64,000 nt of DNA from Flammeovirga sp. OC4 (GCF_000812565.1 NZ_JTAM01000048.1:18689-82688), one strand, 5' to 3'; counted from the stretch's first letter, positions 34,546 to 43,505 are shown. Translations and numbers: made by a program. Notes: generated from the letters alone by a model not told the origin.

Positions 34546-34893
34546 TTAATCTTCAATCACTTCTTTTCTATGATTATCTCCCCACTCTACCATTGCTTCT
34601 AACAAGGGTTTTAAGTTGTAGCCCGATGACGTTAACTCATACTCTATTCTTACGGGACGGGTATCATAAATATTTCTCTTCAGGATATTATTTAATTCCA
34701 ATTCTTTCAGCTCCTTTGATAGCATTCTAGGCGTTATTTTTTGTATGATGCCTTCCAGATCTTTGAACCTTTTAGGGCCAAATAGTAGTGCTCCAATAAT
34801 AGGAACTTTCCACTTTCCTTGTAAAATATTAAGGCAGTCATTAATAGCTAAAATGGTAGAGACAGGGCAATCAGGGATGTTAGAAGGTTTCAT
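34546..34893 (-). CDS. HxlR-family transcriptional regulator
   Basis: A 115-residue winged-helix protein with the HxlR hallmarks: a Cys near the N-terminus (CPVSTILAINDCLNILQGKWKV), LLFGPKRFKDLEGIIQKITPRMLSKELKEL, and the wing YELTSSGYNLKPLLEAMVEWG. Such regulators often sense electrophiles or oxidants through Cys residues and control a divergent oxidoreductase. Here the divergent gene is the NmrA-like 34996-35859, and two palindromes lie between them. Confidence 0.9.
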   Translation of the reverse strand: MKPSNIPDCPVSTILAINDCLNILQGKWKVPIIGALLFGPKRFKDLEGIIQKITPRMLSKELKELELNNILKRNIYDTRPVRIEYELTSSGYNLKPLLEAMVEWGDNHRKEVIED

Positions 34894-34905
34894 AATTTAC
34901 TGTTT

Positions 34906-34959
34906 ACTATACTTTTGTATAGTACTATTTATTAAATACTTACTATACATAATATAGTA
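34906..34959. promoter_or_regulatory. Two palindromic operators of the HxlR regulator
   Basis: ACTATAC-TTTT-GTATAGT (34906-34923) and TACTATA-CATAA-TATAGTA (34941-34959) are perfect 7-bp inverted repeats 35 bp apart in the divergent promoter region. The pattern fits an autoregulating HxlR dimer. Confidence 0.75.
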
Positions 34960-34966
34960 AATGTAA

Positions 34967-34974
34967 TACTTTTG
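34967..34974 (+). promoter_or_regulatory. -7 box of the NmrA-like gene
   Basis: TACTTTTG matches the Bacteroidota TAnnTTTG box and stands 21 bp before the ATG at 34996, directly after the second HxlR palindrome. This shows the real start is the ATG, not the upstream TTG inside the box. Confidence 0.65.
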
Positions 34975-34995
34975 AAGAAACTAATACATACAATT

Positions 34996-35859
34996 ATGAT
35001 TCAAAAGATCGCATTTATTGGGATAACTGGAAATTTGGCTCCTTTCACTTATAATGAGCTCCTTAAAAAAGGAATTTATATCAAAGCTCTTGTCAGAAAT
35101 CCTGATAAAGTCAAAAACAATTCTGAATTTCCAAAAGAAATAGAGGTATTAAAGGGTGATTTACAAAACCTTGAAAGTCTACGAAATTTATTCAGTGACG
35201 TTGATGCTATTTACTTAAATCTATCAACAACTGATGCTAATGCTACTTTCCAACCTGAAGTACATGGTATTCAAAACGTAATTAAAATTGCCAAGGAAAA
35301 GGCTATTAAACGTATTTTCCATGTCTCAGCAATTACTGTTGTTTATCCTGAATTTGCACAAGGTGGTGATTTGTTTATCAATTCATTCAGAAAAAAAGGA
35401 TATCAATTACTGAAGGAATCTAATATTCCTGTTACTTTTTTTCACTGTTCTTGGATAATGGATGTAATGGAATACGCTATGCACAAAGACAATAAATTAC
35501 AAGGGTTCAAATCACTGCATCATCCGTTCTTTTGGCTGGCTGGAAAAGATTTAGGAAAAATGATTTCTAATGCTGTAATGAATTCCGACCATGAGCTCAC
35601 AAAAGATTATATTATGCAAGGAAAAAATGCCATCACCTTTAAGGAGGCTCTTGAAAGATATGCTCAAACTTTCACTCCTCAGCTTAAAGTTGAACTAGCA
35701 CCAATTTGGCTTTTGAAAGGAATTGGTATGTTTAATAGAGAGGCTAAAAAAGCTGGTCAAATTGCTCACTTTTTTTCTAATTATAAAGAAGAGTTTAAGG
35801 CTGGAGCTACTTGGTTAGAACTAGGAGAGCCTCAACTTACAATCGAAAATTTTAGATAA
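34996..35859 (+). CDS. NmrA-like NAD(P)-binding oxidoreductase
   Basis: A 287-residue cytosolic protein starting MIQKIAFIGITGN. A Rossmann nucleotide-binding motif of the NmrA type (GITGNLAPFTYNELLKKG) is followed by ALVRNPDKVKNNSEF, LKGDLQNLESLRNLF and VDAIYLNL, the standard atypical-SDR signature. It is probably an NAD(P)H-dependent quinone or redox-sensing protein. It is regulated by the divergent HxlR protein. An in-frame TTG 24 bp upstream lies within the -7 box and was rejected as start. Confidence 0.8.
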   Translation: MIQKIAFIGITGNLAPFTYNELLKKGIYIKALVRNPDKVKNNSEFPKEIEVLKGDLQNLESLRNLFSDVDAIYLNLSTTDANATFQPEVHGIQNVIKIAKEKAIKRIFHVSAITVVYPEFAQGGDLFINSFRKKGYQLLKESNIPVTFFHCSWIMDVMEYAMHKDNKLQGFKSLHHPFFWLAGKDLGKMISNAVMNSDHELTKDYIMQGKNAITFKEALERYAQTFTPQLKVELAPIWLLKGIGMFNREAKKAGQIAHFFSNYKEEFKAGATWLELGEPQLTIENFR

Positions 35860-35865
35860 AAAATT

Positions 35866-35891
35866 GGGTTCAAGTTGATAAGCTTGAGCCC
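35866..35891. terminator. Hairpin terminator between convergent genes
   Basis: Perfect arms GGGTTCAAG and CTTGAGCCC enclose an 8-bp loop between the convergent NmrA-like and TonB-like genes; an A tract on the left gives a T tract on the minus strand. Confidence 0.65.
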
Positions 35892-35895
35892 TTCG

Positions 35896-36294
35896 TTACC
35901 CTAACTTTATTTTAATTGGCAAAATCATCTTCACATACACTTTTTCACCTTTCATAACTCCCGGTTTCCATCTCTCCAAATATTCTAAAGGGAGCGTTGT
36001 TCCATCACTTGAACATTGATAAACTATTTCACCTTTGGGATCAATGATAAATAGGATATAAACTTTTAAGTACCCCATTTTTTTATATTTATCACTAATT
36101 TTCATGTACTTACCTATTGTCTTAAAAAAGACTCCCATCCCTCCTGGGTATTCTGCTGGCTCATCTACTATTTCATATACTTCTTCTCCATTGAAGGAAT
36201 CAATCGAACAAGAATCAAGAAATGATGTATGTGATTGAGCATAATTACTGTAAGAAGTAAATAAAAAGATCGATACAAAAATAAATCTTATCAT
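35896..36294 (-). CDS. Exported protein with TonB C-terminal-like domain
   Basis: A 132-residue exported protein (signal peptide ending SNYAQ). The body follows the TonB C-terminal pattern of Bacteroidota: EPAEYPGGMGVFFKTIGKYMK, then LKVYILFIIDPKGEIV, and a final VKMILPIKIKL strand. It lacks the N-terminal membrane helix and proline-rich linker of true TonB, so it is more likely one of the small secreted TonB_C proteins of unknown role. It stands alone between convergent and tandem terminators. Confidence 0.65.
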   Translation of the reverse strand: MIRFIFVSIFLFTSYSNYAQSHTSFLDSCSIDSFNGEEVYEIVDEPAEYPGGMGVFFKTIGKYMKISDKYKKMGYLKVYILFIIDPKGEIVYQCSSDGTTLPLEYLERWKPGVMKGEKVYVKMILPIKIKLG

Positions 36295-36370
36295 AAGTTT
36301 GCTATTGAGACTTTAAGATAGGAAAGTCTTTAATGTAGAGCAATGTTGTTTACCAAAATAAATGTAAGAC

Positions 36371-36404
36371 AAAAAAGCCTAGTCCGTTTTTACACGAACT
36401 AGGC
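36371..36404 (-). terminator. Terminator of the SDR gene 36435-37256
   Basis: On the minus strand GCCTAGTTCGT and ACGGACTAGGC arms are followed by six T. Confidence 0.8.
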
Positions 36405-36434
36405 GGATATATAATCACGACTTACTCTATCCAT

Positions 36435-37256
36435 CTATAGCCCCATTTGCTGTTTCATTATTGCCATATATGCATCATCATCTAATTGTTTTCGTGTGGT
36501 AATAATTTCTTCAGCATCTGGACCGGCGATGTATCTTAACTGCTTTTTTCCATCTGTAGCTGCTTCAAATATTTTTTCTGCGACGATAATAGGTTCAGAT
36601 CTACTGCTTCCTATATACTTCATCCCTGATAATACCCTTTGAACAAATTCTCCGTATTCTTGAAGTGACAGATCAAAATAGAGGTTTCTCATTACTGTTT
36701 TTTCAAAATTAGTATTGATCATTCCTGGTTCAATCATTTTCAGCTTTATTCCCAAAGCCTCCAATTCAAAAGATAATGCTTCTGACATTCCTTCTACGGC
36801 GAATTTGGAACCATGGTATAATGTACCTAACGGAAATGTTATTTTTCCTCCCATTGAAGATATATTGATGATTGTTCCCTCGCCTTCCTTTCTCATATGA
36901 GGAATAACATGCTTTGAAACTAATAACGTTCCTAATACATTTACATCAAATTGCATTTTGATAGCCTTTTCAGGGGTTGACTCCAAAAGCCCATAAGCGC
37001 CATATCCGGCATTATTGACCAATACATCAATTTTTCCGAACCAATCAATGGCTGTAGTTACAGCTTCCTTAATGCTTTCCTCCTTCGTAACATCCAAGGT
37101 CACAACAAGTACATTTTCTAATGCATTTAACTCTTCATCTTTTTCAAGGTTTGATCGAACTGTTGCTACCACATTCCACCCTTTCTGATGAAAATATTTG
37201 GTTGTCATACGGCCAATTCCGGTACTACAACCCGTGATTAATATTGTTTTTCCCAT
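36435..37256 (-). CDS. Short-chain dehydrogenase/reductase
   Basis: A 273-residue classical SDR of the long type. The cofactor motif TGCSTGIG is at residues about 8-15, the NNAG motif at about 85, and the active site Ser in INISSMGG with Tyr and Lys in YHGSK. Its NAD(P)-dependent substrate is unknown. I start at ATG 37256; the TTG just before it is less likely. It is preceded by an AraC-family gene on the same strand and followed by a terminator. Confidence 0.85.
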   Translation of the reverse strand: MGKTILITGCSTGIGRMTTKYFHQKGWNVVATVRSNLEKDEELNALENVLVVTLDVTKEESIKEAVTTAIDWFGKIDVLVNNAGYGAYGLLESTPEKAIKMQFDVNVLGTLLVSKHVIPHMRKEGEGTIINISSMGGKITFPLGTLYHGSKFAVEGMSEALSFELEALGIKLKMIEPGMINTNFEKTVMRNLYFDLSLQEYGEFVQRVLSGMKYIGSSRSEPIIVAEKIFEAATDGKKQLRYIAGPDAEEIITTRKQLDDDAYMAIMKQQMGL

Positions 37257-37297
37257 CAAAACTATGGTTAATCTGAATTAAAAAATTCCACATCAAG

Positions 37298-37352
37298 TAC
37301 ATTGTAAACTAAGTTTTCATCAACTACCAAATTACATTTTTATAAGCCTTGA
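37298..37352. repeat. End fragment of the inverted-repeat element (copy 5)
   Basis: TACATTGTAAACTAAG followed by TTTCATCAACTACCAAATTAC resembles the left end of the complete element at 39561-39953. Only about 50 bp remain; the inner part and the other end are missing. Confidence 0.6.
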
Positions 37353-37488
37353 ATTCTCACTTTACTTGAACTCTTTGATGCGAGGAACAAGGCCCAAACT
37401 TCATTTTCATGAAAGTGAAAGGCCTTTTATTGATTGATTTAAGGGGACACCCTTCCTTATTCTTTTGAGTAGGTGTCAAGCTTTTTGA

Positions 37489-38406
37489 TTAATTCATTGC
37501 TCTATATTCATTGGGGCTATAGCCTGTTTTCTTTTTGAACATCCTCGTAAAACTCTGAGGATATTCAAAACCTAAACTGAAAGCTATTTCACCAACAGAT
37601 TGACTTGAACTTAATAGTATATTTTTAGCCTTCCTTACGACATAGGCATCAATATGTTCCTTAATACCATTGCCTGTTTCTTTTTTTAATAAATCACTTA
37701 AATAGTTAGGTGACATATTCAGTTCTTTTCCAAAGTAGTTGGAAGTAGGAAGACCACTTTTAATGATTTGTTCAGATTTGAAATACGACTTTAACTTTGA
37801 TTCAAACTCTGACACCAAATCGTTATTCATATTTGACCTAGTATAAAATTGCCTGTCATAAAATCGCATACAATAATTAAGAAGTAATTCTAAATTAGAG
37901 ATAATAAGATTTTGACTATGCTTATCAATGTTCTGAGAATATTCTAATTGTATTTGCTTGGTGATATGAAATATAAACTCCTCTTCTTTTTGTGATAAGT
38001 GAAGTGCTTCAGTCACTTCATAGTTAAAATAAGTATAACTATCCATTTGATCCGATAAATTGGATTTCAGGAGTAAGTCAGGATGGAATACAAGTGTCCA
38101 ACCATCGTGTCCATTCAAATCCTCTTTTTCGGGTGATGTGAATACTTGGTTAGGGCTAGAAAAAATCAATGTCCCTTCCTGAAAATCATATGAATTACGA
38201 CCATAACCTAAAGATCCACTTACCTTATCCTTGTACATAATAGTATACATGGACGAAGAGAAACGTATACCAAACAATGACTCATCCAAATCATCCCTAT
38301 GCAATACCTTTTCATGGATAAAACTAATCAAAGGATGTTCAGGAGCTGGTAATCCTAATATTTCATGAAACTGAGAAATACTTTTAATTTTTAGAATATC
38401 AGACAT
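37489..38406 (-). CDS. AraC-family transcriptional regulator
   Basis: A 305-residue protein. The N-terminal cupin-like sensing domain (DGWTLVFHPDLLLKSNLSDQMDSYTYFNYEV) is typical of Bacteroidota AraC regulators. The C-terminal double helix-turn-helix has YFGKELNMSPNYLSDLLKKETG and VGEIAFSLGFEYPQSFTRMFKKKTG. It lies 8 bp after the stop of the SDR gene 38415-39383, so it is the second gene of that operon and probably controls it. Confidence 0.9.
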   Translation of the reverse strand: MSDILKIKSISQFHEILGLPAPEHPLISFIHEKVLHRDDLDESLFGIRFSSSMYTIMYKDKVSGSLGYGRNSYDFQEGTLIFSSPNQVFTSPEKEDLNGHDGWTLVFHPDLLLKSNLSDQMDSYTYFNYEVTEALHLSQKEEEFIFHITKQIQLEYSQNIDKHSQNLIISNLELLLNYCMRFYDRQFYTRSNMNNDLVSEFESKLKSYFKSEQIIKSGLPTSNYFGKELNMSPNYLSDLLKKETGNGIKEHIDAYVVRKAKNILLSSSQSVGEIAFSLGFEYPQSFTRMFKKKTGYSPNEYRAMN

Positions 38407-38414
38407 ATCGTTTT

Positions 38415-39383
38415 TTAATTTAGACCTACTAGCCCTCTTGTTATTCCCACCAATTTTTTAGCATCATTCATATTATCCGCATTCGGGTTAGGTGATTGCA
38501 TGGGCCAACCTCCTTTTCTACACTCTTTATCATTGTATAGTACACTATGTTGGCTAAAGTATCTTCCTGAATGCTTTGGAGCTTCATCAGACAATAAACA
38601 ATGTAATGATGTTTGTGCTGATTCCCAACTACTATCACTGAAGTTTAACATGGTCACAAATGGTTTTGTAAGTGCCATAATCCCTCTCATCAATGCATTA
38701 CCTCCTGACCCGAAATTTGATCTTGCCCAGCCTGGATGAACAGAATAAGTAGTCACACTTGTCTCTTTTAATCGCTCTGCTAGTTCTTTGGCATATAATA
38801 TTGATGCCAGTTTTGCCTCGCTGTAGGCATCAAAATTATTGTATTTTCTGTTCTTCCACTCTAAATCATCAAAATGAAGCTGATGTCTCTTCTTTTTGCT
38901 TCCTGCATGTACCACTGAAGACAAGATCAACATTCGGGAATTGATAGTATTTTTTAAAGTCTCTAATAATAATTCTGTTAAAAGGAAATGTCCATAAAAA
39001 CTTGCTGCCATAGTGATTTCGAAACCGTCCTTGGTATATTTCGGCGCATTCTCCATGTTGACCATTCCGGCATTACAGGCTAGACCGTCTAATTTTGAAT
39101 ACTTTGAAAGAAAGGTATCGACAAAATCACGAACTGATTGAAGATCTGCTAGGTCACACTTGATTACTTCATAACTTCCTTTTAGTGTAGAAAAAGGTTG
39201 AGCCACTTCATTTCCTGCATCCACTCTTCTACATGCCATCACTACATGGGCACCTTGTTTTACCAATTGCTGCGTAGTTTCGAAACCAACTCCTGAATTT
39301 GCTCCTGTAACTATATATGTTTTACCGCTTAGGTCCTTTTCCAAATACTTTGAATCACAAAAGATTACGTTTTTATTTGCCAT
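38415..39383 (-). CDS. Short-chain dehydrogenase, protochlorophyllide-reductase-like
   Basis: A 322-residue SDR with TGANSGVGFET as the cofactor motif, CNAGM, LILSSVVHAG and the catalytic YSEAKLA. The length and the C-terminal extension match the retinol-dehydrogenase/protochlorophyllide-reductase-like group common in bacteria without photosynthesis; the substrate is unknown. It is cotranscribed with the following AraC gene. An inverted repeat at 39443-39460 may be its operator. Confidence 0.85.
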   Translation of the reverse strand: MANKNVIFCDSKYLEKDLSGKTYIVTGANSGVGFETTQQLVKQGAHVVMACRRVDAGNEVAQPFSTLKGSYEVIKCDLADLQSVRDFVDTFLSKYSKLDGLACNAGMVNMENAPKYTKDGFEITMAASFYGHFLLTELLLETLKNTINSRMLILSSVVHAGSKKKRHQLHFDDLEWKNRKYNNFDAYSEAKLASILYAKELAERLKETSVTTYSVHPGWARSNFGSGGNALMRGIMALTKPFVTMLNFSDSSWESAQTSLHCLLSDEAPKHSGRYFSQHSVLYNDKECRKGGWPMQSPNPNADNMNDAKKLVGITRGLVGLN

Positions 39384-39442
39384 TTTTATTTTTTGTTTTT
39401 GTCTAATTCAAAGGTCCTCTTTTTAATAGCTTTCTCCTTAAC

Positions 39443-39460
39443 ACAATTACAGATAATTGT
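39443..39460. promoter_or_regulatory. Inverted repeat upstream of the SDR-AraC operon
   Basis: ACAATTA-CAGA-TAATTGT has perfect 7-bp arms about 60 bp before the SDR start and upstream of a GACCTTTG -7-like box. It could be the operator of the operon's own AraC protein. Confidence 0.4.
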
Positions 39461-39560
39461 AACAATTTCACTGAAGAGGTGATTCATACCTCATTGATTA
39501 TCTTATTATTACAACCAAAACTTCAAATAATAACATAAAAAGCATTCTTATTCCCCTAAT

Positions 39561-39953
39561 TACATTGTAAACTAAATTATCGTCAACTTTCAATCGACCT
39601 TTATACAAGCATTGATAGGATCTACTTTCAAACGTCTTTCTTCTTCGTTTTTGTCTTAAAACAAAAAGAAGCAAAAAATTCAAGGCATTGAAGTCAAAAG
39701 CTAAATTCCATTTCTCTCGCCTAAATGATTTTAAACTCGCTAAAGCTCAAACAGCAAAATCATTTTTAACGGCTCACTTCATGAAATTCTTAACGCTTTT
39801 CCCTTCAAGGCCGAGGAAAGTACTGCCAAACGAATTGGGTAGAATGCCACTGGCGCGAATGTTAAGCGTTAGCGGCATTCGTGTCCTACAGATCAACAGA
39901 AATCTCCTGATTTCTAAAAATCATAAATATTCGAAAACTTAGTTTACAATGTA
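39561..39953. mobile_element. Complete 393-bp non-coding element with terminal inverted repeats (copy 1)
   Basis: Perfect inverted ends TACATTGTAAACTAA (39561) and TTAGTTTACAATGTA (to 39953), bounded by TA on both sides. No transposase is encoded. Inner modules include GAAATCTCCTGATTTC (39899-39914) and a palindrome around 39853-39881. Similar sequences occur at 46371-46770, 49863-50177, 51421-51695 and 37298-37352. It has the character of a MITE, perhaps mobilised by an IS630/Tc1-like transposase because of the TA ends; that is inference. Confidence 0.75.
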
Positions 39954-40122
39954 CTAATACAAAAGGGGTGGTTAATCCGTAAATTTACAATGTTATTAGC
40001 TGAAAAACTGGCACATGGTTTTCTTTAAAAACAACAGCTCTCTTGATTTTTGTCAGTCATAATATTTTTCAATTCCAGCGAATAGAAAAGTTCTCATTCT
40101 TTTATCCGCATTAAGATTTTCC

Positions 40123-40130
40123 TATTTTTG
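40123..40130 (+). promoter_or_regulatory. -7 box of the alpha/beta-hydrolase operon
   Basis: TATTTTTG matches TAnnTTTG and is only 3 bp from the ATG at 40134, so the transcript may start at or near the start codon and be leaderless. Confidence 0.45.
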
Positions 40131-40133
40131 AAT

Positions 40134-40970
40134 ATGAAAAAGATAGAATTTGTACTCACCTCTAAGCATAACAACAGACGTTTTGTGGCGGACGCAAGAT
40201 GGATTGCTAATCATACTAAAAAGCCAACTGTCATTCTAGTTCATGGTTTTAAAGGTTTCAAAGATTGGGGCGCCTTTAATGTTATCGCTGACCAATTTGC
40301 GAACAATGGCTATTGCTGTGTCAAATTAAACTTCAGTTCTGATGGCACTACGGTAGATTACCCTTTTGAAGTAACGGACCATGAAGCCTTTGGTAATAAT
40401 AATTTTAGCAAAGAATTGGATGATTTAGGTGTGTTGATCGATTGGTTGCATAGTGAAGAATGTCCTATTGGAACCATTGATTTATCAAAACTCTATCTTT
40501 TAGGACATAGCCGTGGTGGTGGTGTAGTTTTACTGAAAACTGCCGAAGATGAGCGTATCAAAAAGGTGGCTACTTTGGCTTCTATTCCTCAAGTCAATAC
40601 TTTCTCAGAAGAGACAGTGGAACATTGGAAGAAGGAAGGTGTAATTCATGTAGTCAACGGAAGAACCAATGAGGAATTACCACTGTATTATCAAGCAGTG
40701 GAAGATTATTATGCTCATGAAGAGCGCTTATCTATGATGAAGGTACTACCAACAGTTACGCAGCCTATTCTTCATATTCATGGTGATCAGGATGAAACTG
40801 TACCCATCAAAGCTATGGACTTTTTACATCAATTAAACCCTGCATCTATCTGTAAAACAATTGAAGGAGCATCGCATACTTTTAATACAAAACACCCTTG
40901 GACCGAGGATACTTTGTCAGAAAATATGCAAACCGCAATTGATTACGTTTTAGATCATTTTTCAGAATAA
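40134..40970 (+). CDS. Alpha/beta hydrolase
   Basis: A 278-residue cytosolic hydrolase with VILVHGFKGFKDWG (oxyanion-hole HG motif) and the nucleophile elbow GHSRGGG, the Asp in HIHGDQDETVPI and the His in GASHTFNTKHP completing the triad. It belongs to the dienelactone-hydrolase or serine-aminopeptidase-like group. The substrate is unknown. The start at ATG 40134 is preferred over a TTG at 40128. The next gene starts directly after its stop codon, so it heads a four-gene operon. Confidence 0.85.
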   Translation: MKKIEFVLTSKHNNRRFVADARWIANHTKKPTVILVHGFKGFKDWGAFNVIADQFANNGYCCVKLNFSSDGTTVDYPFEVTDHEAFGNNNFSKELDDLGVLIDWLHSEECPIGTIDLSKLYLLGHSRGGGVVLLKTAEDERIKKVATLASIPQVNTFSEETVEHWKKEGVIHVVNGRTNEELPLYYQAVEDYYAHEERLSMMKVLPTVTQPILHIHGDQDETVPIKAMDFLHQLNPASICKTIEGASHTFNTKHPWTEDTLSENMQTAIDYVLDHFSE

Positions 40971-41570
40971 ATGGAAGACGCCTATTTAACCCTAAAAGGT
41001 ACCAGTGAAGGTATCTACAAAGAGAAAGGAAGTAAATTTATTGCCCTAGCCCATCATGTTACAACCGAAGAGGAGGCGAAGGCTATAGTCAAAGGATATA
41101 GAAAAGAATATTATGATGCCAGACATTGGTGTTATGCTTATATCATTGGAGCGGATAAGAGTAAAACAAGAGCCAATGATGATGGTGAACCCAGTGGATC
41201 AGCAGGTCTTCCAATTTTAGGACAACTAAGGTCTTTTAACGTCACGGATACTTTGATTGTCGTGATTCGTTACTTTGGAGGAACAAAGCTGGGTGTTCCC
41301 GGTCTTATCCATGCCTATAAAACTTCAGCGGCAGATGCTCTTGAAAACGGTGAAATTGAAGAGTTATTTGTACAGCGAAAAATCAAAATCACATTTGCTT
41401 ATCCTGAGATGAACGATGTGATGAAAGTGGCCAAAAATTATGAGTTGGACTTTGGTAATCAAAGTTTCGATGAATTATGTCACATTGAATTTTTAGTAAG
41501 AGATAGCCTTTTCGAGCAAGTAAAGGAAAAACTTGAAGACGTAGAAGCACTTATTTTTAAAGAATTATAA
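40971..41570 (+). CDS. YigZ/IMPACT family protein
   Basis: A 199-residue protein of the UPF0029/IMPACT family. The N-terminal domain has the conserved blocks DARHWCYAYIIG, DDGEPSGSAGLPIL and VIRYFGGTKLGVPGL, and the C-terminal ferredoxin-like domain spans about 130-199. The family is related to ribosomal protein S5-like and translation-linked proteins; the bacterial role is not settled. It starts at the base after the hydrolase stop. Confidence 0.92.
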   Translation: MEDAYLTLKGTSEGIYKEKGSKFIALAHHVTTEEEAKAIVKGYRKEYYDARHWCYAYIIGADKSKTRANDDGEPSGSAGLPILGQLRSFNVTDTLIVVIRYFGGTKLGVPGLIHAYKTSAADALENGEIEELFVQRKIKITFAYPEMNDVMKVAKNYELDFGNQSFDELCHIEFLVRDSLFEQVKEKLEDVEALIFKEL

Positions 41571-41571
41571 A

Positions 41572-42372
41572 ATGAAAAAGCATTCCTCCTTCCGAATTTA
41601 CAAAACAGGTTTTCAGCAATACCTCAATGCCTTCAGCTTTATTAAAAAGAACAACCTCATGTCTTTTTTCTGGTTCATTGGTATTTTTGGTTTAATGCTC
41701 TCTGTCGTTTTATTGGGAGGAGGATTGTACGTAAGCCATCAAATTATGGAATGGGTTCAAACTACTGAAAGCTTTCATTCAGTAGTAAATTCTATTCCGT
41801 TTGTGGATACTCAAAGCTCCGAAAACTCGCTGTATTGGGTACTCTTTCTTTTTGTTGAAATCCCTGTACTCATCACCAGTCTATTGCTTTTTGGACCACT
41901 GATGAACTTACTCAGCTTTCCTATTCTAGATCGCTTAACAGAGAAAATCAATCTCCTTTTATTTGATAAAGATGCTAGCAGTAATTTCGATTTAGGTCGG
42001 TTATTCAAGATGGCGTGGTCTATTACCTTACCCAATGCACTCAAAAGTATTTTCTTTACATTACTGTTATTACCATTTACTTTTATCCCATTTGTGGGGC
42101 CCATTTTCTTATTTATCAGTTTAGTTATTAATAGTTATTATAGCGGATTTGACATTGTAGACAACTTTTTTGAAAATTGGGATATTAAGGTGAAAGATAG
42201 TAAGCACTATATTACTAATCATAAATCTCTTTCTATCAGTATTGGTTTTGGCGGAAGTCTGCTGTCACTTGTCCCTATAATAGGAGGTATTTTTTCACCT
42301 ATCATCAGCCTAACCGCTGGTGGACTTATTCTCAAAGAACTTGATGTCTATGAAGACGTACACACAGTATAA
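41572..42372 (+). CDS. EI24/CysZ-like membrane protein
   Basis: A 266-residue inner-membrane protein with four to six helices and the EI24 pattern: N-terminal FSFIKKNNLMSFFWFIGIFG, then LLFGPLMNLLSFPILDRLTEKIN, and a late VPIIGGIFSPIISLTAGG segment. The EI24 family includes the CysZ sulfate transporter, but many members have no known function. It begins 1 bp after the YigZ gene and overlaps the next gene by 23 bp. Confidence 0.75.
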   Translation: MKKHSSFRIYKTGFQQYLNAFSFIKKNNLMSFFWFIGIFGLMLSVVLLGGGLYVSHQIMEWVQTTESFHSVVNSIPFVDTQSSENSLYWVLFLFVEIPVLITSLLLFGPLMNLLSFPILDRLTEKINLLLFDKDASSNFDLGRLFKMAWSITLPNALKSIFFTLLLLPFTFIPFVGPIFLFISLVINSYYSGFDIVDNFFENWDIKVKDSKHYITNHKSLSISIGFGGSLLSLVPIIGGIFSPIISLTAGGLILKELDVYEDVHTV

Positions 42373-43189
42373 ATACTATTTCATTTTTTCTTTCCTTATT
42401 CTATTTAGCACTTCATGTAGTTTTATTGATGAAGAAAATACACCTGAAGTGGACATTCAAGAAGAGTTGATTCCTTCTGAAATAGGTTTCCTTTACAATC
42501 TTGTGGAACCTCAGCCAGAAGATCCTAAAAACTTGACATTTATCTATAAGGAAAATAAAATAGCTTCAATTAATAGTCTCCTTACCAATAATGAAATTAT
42601 CGTATTGGAATTTCAGTATGATGCTATTGGTAACATCACCAAAATAGAAATCAAGAAAAATAATATCACCCAAAAAGTTTATACCTTTTCAAGAGACGCT
42701 TCAAAAGTGCTGATGTATAAGGATAATGTATTATTGGTGGAGGCTGCACTTCATAGTAACCAATTTATCTATAGCATCGAAAATTTTGAAAAGAAACAAG
42801 TCAGTTACTATACATATGAATCGAGCGAACTGTCTGTAAAACGAATTTTTGATAACGGTGAAACTCTGACAAACGGTACTCCTTCATCAATCATCAACTT
42901 TTCATACAGTCCATTTGGTACTGCTCTATTTTCATCAATACTCCCGGTGAGTACTTTATTTTTATTAGATGAAGTTGATGAATTTCCATTGACTCAATAT
43001 ATCACAACTTCCAACTCTAAAGTAAACCTAGGTTCAAGTGAAGGAGTCAATAATAGTAGTATCGATTACCGCACGGTTTTTAATGATGAGGGGTACCCCA
43101 GTTCTATTTCGATGATCTATAGAGAAAATGAGAATCCTGTCAAACAAGTGATCCATAATATCTATTATGATAACGTTACTCCTTTCTAA
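42350..43189 (+). CDS. Lipoprotein, unknown function
   Basis: A 279-residue lipoprotein. The start at ATG 42350 (MKTYTQYKYYF) gives a type II signal peptide with lipobox FSTSC; earlier in-frame ATG codons would only add residues inside the previous gene. The mature part resembles Bacteroidota surface lipoproteins built of short strands with YDAIGNITKIEIKK, similar in style to RHS/YD or DUF4595-type proteins. Function unknown. A hairpin terminator follows. Confidence 0.6.
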   Translation: MKTYTQYKYYFIFSFLILFSTSCSFIDEENTPEVDIQEELIPSEIGFLYNLVEPQPEDPKNLTFIYKENKIASINSLLTNNEIIVLEFQYDAIGNITKIEIKKNNITQKVYTFSRDASKVLMYKDNVLLVEAALHSNQFIYSIENFEKKQVSYYTYESSELSVKRIFDNGETLTNGTPSSIINFSYSPFGTALFSSILPVSTLFLLDEVDEFPLTQYITTSNSKVNLGSSEGVNNSSIDYRTVFNDEGYPSSISMIYRENENPVKQVIHNIYYDNVTPF

Positions 43190-43197
43190 ATAAAAAA

Positions 43198-43226
43198 AAG
43201 CCAGGGCAAATACCCTGACTTGTTTT
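43198..43226 (+). terminator. Terminator of the hydrolase-YigZ-EI24-lipoprotein operon
   Basis: CAGGG and CCCTG arms with flanking A and T tracts lie 9 bp after the lipoprotein stop codon. Confidence 0.7.
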
Positions 43227-43474
43227 TCAATTGTAAGAAATTTGTTGTTATCGTTAATGAAATTACCTGTTTGTTCACCTATTCAGCTTATAAAAAGTTC
43301 GCCTATGTGAATTACTTGCTTTTATAAAGCTCTACTTATTTTTTAATCTATCGTCACTTCAAAGATGGTCAACTTATCAGATATTTTCATCTATTTACAA
43401 GTCACATTAATTCATTTTTATTACTACATTTTCACTACAAAACCCCATTTTAAGTAGCATAGACGCATAAAAAC
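43227..43474. other. Gap between convergent operons with no recognised feature
   Basis: Between the two terminators of convergent operons I see no ORF, no tRNA-like structure and no repeat of the families described elsewhere in this window. Confidence 0.5.
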
Positions 43475-43505
43475 GAAAAAAACCGATACACTTTCATGCA
43501 TCGGC
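43475..43505 (-). terminator. Terminator of the GT39-PAP2 operon
   Basis: On the minus strand CCGAT and ATCGG arms are followed by a T run of about seven bases, about 25 bp after the PAP2 stop codon. Confidence 0.65.

Noticed and set aside
37380..37435. Terminator with GGCC arms at 37387-37430
   Set aside because: The T tract is on the plus strand but no plus-strand gene lies upstream; it may belong to a decayed repeat.
39688..39942. 84-codon ORF on the plus strand
   Set aside because: It lies wholly inside the inverted-repeat element and follows its hairpin modules; the other copies do not keep the frame.
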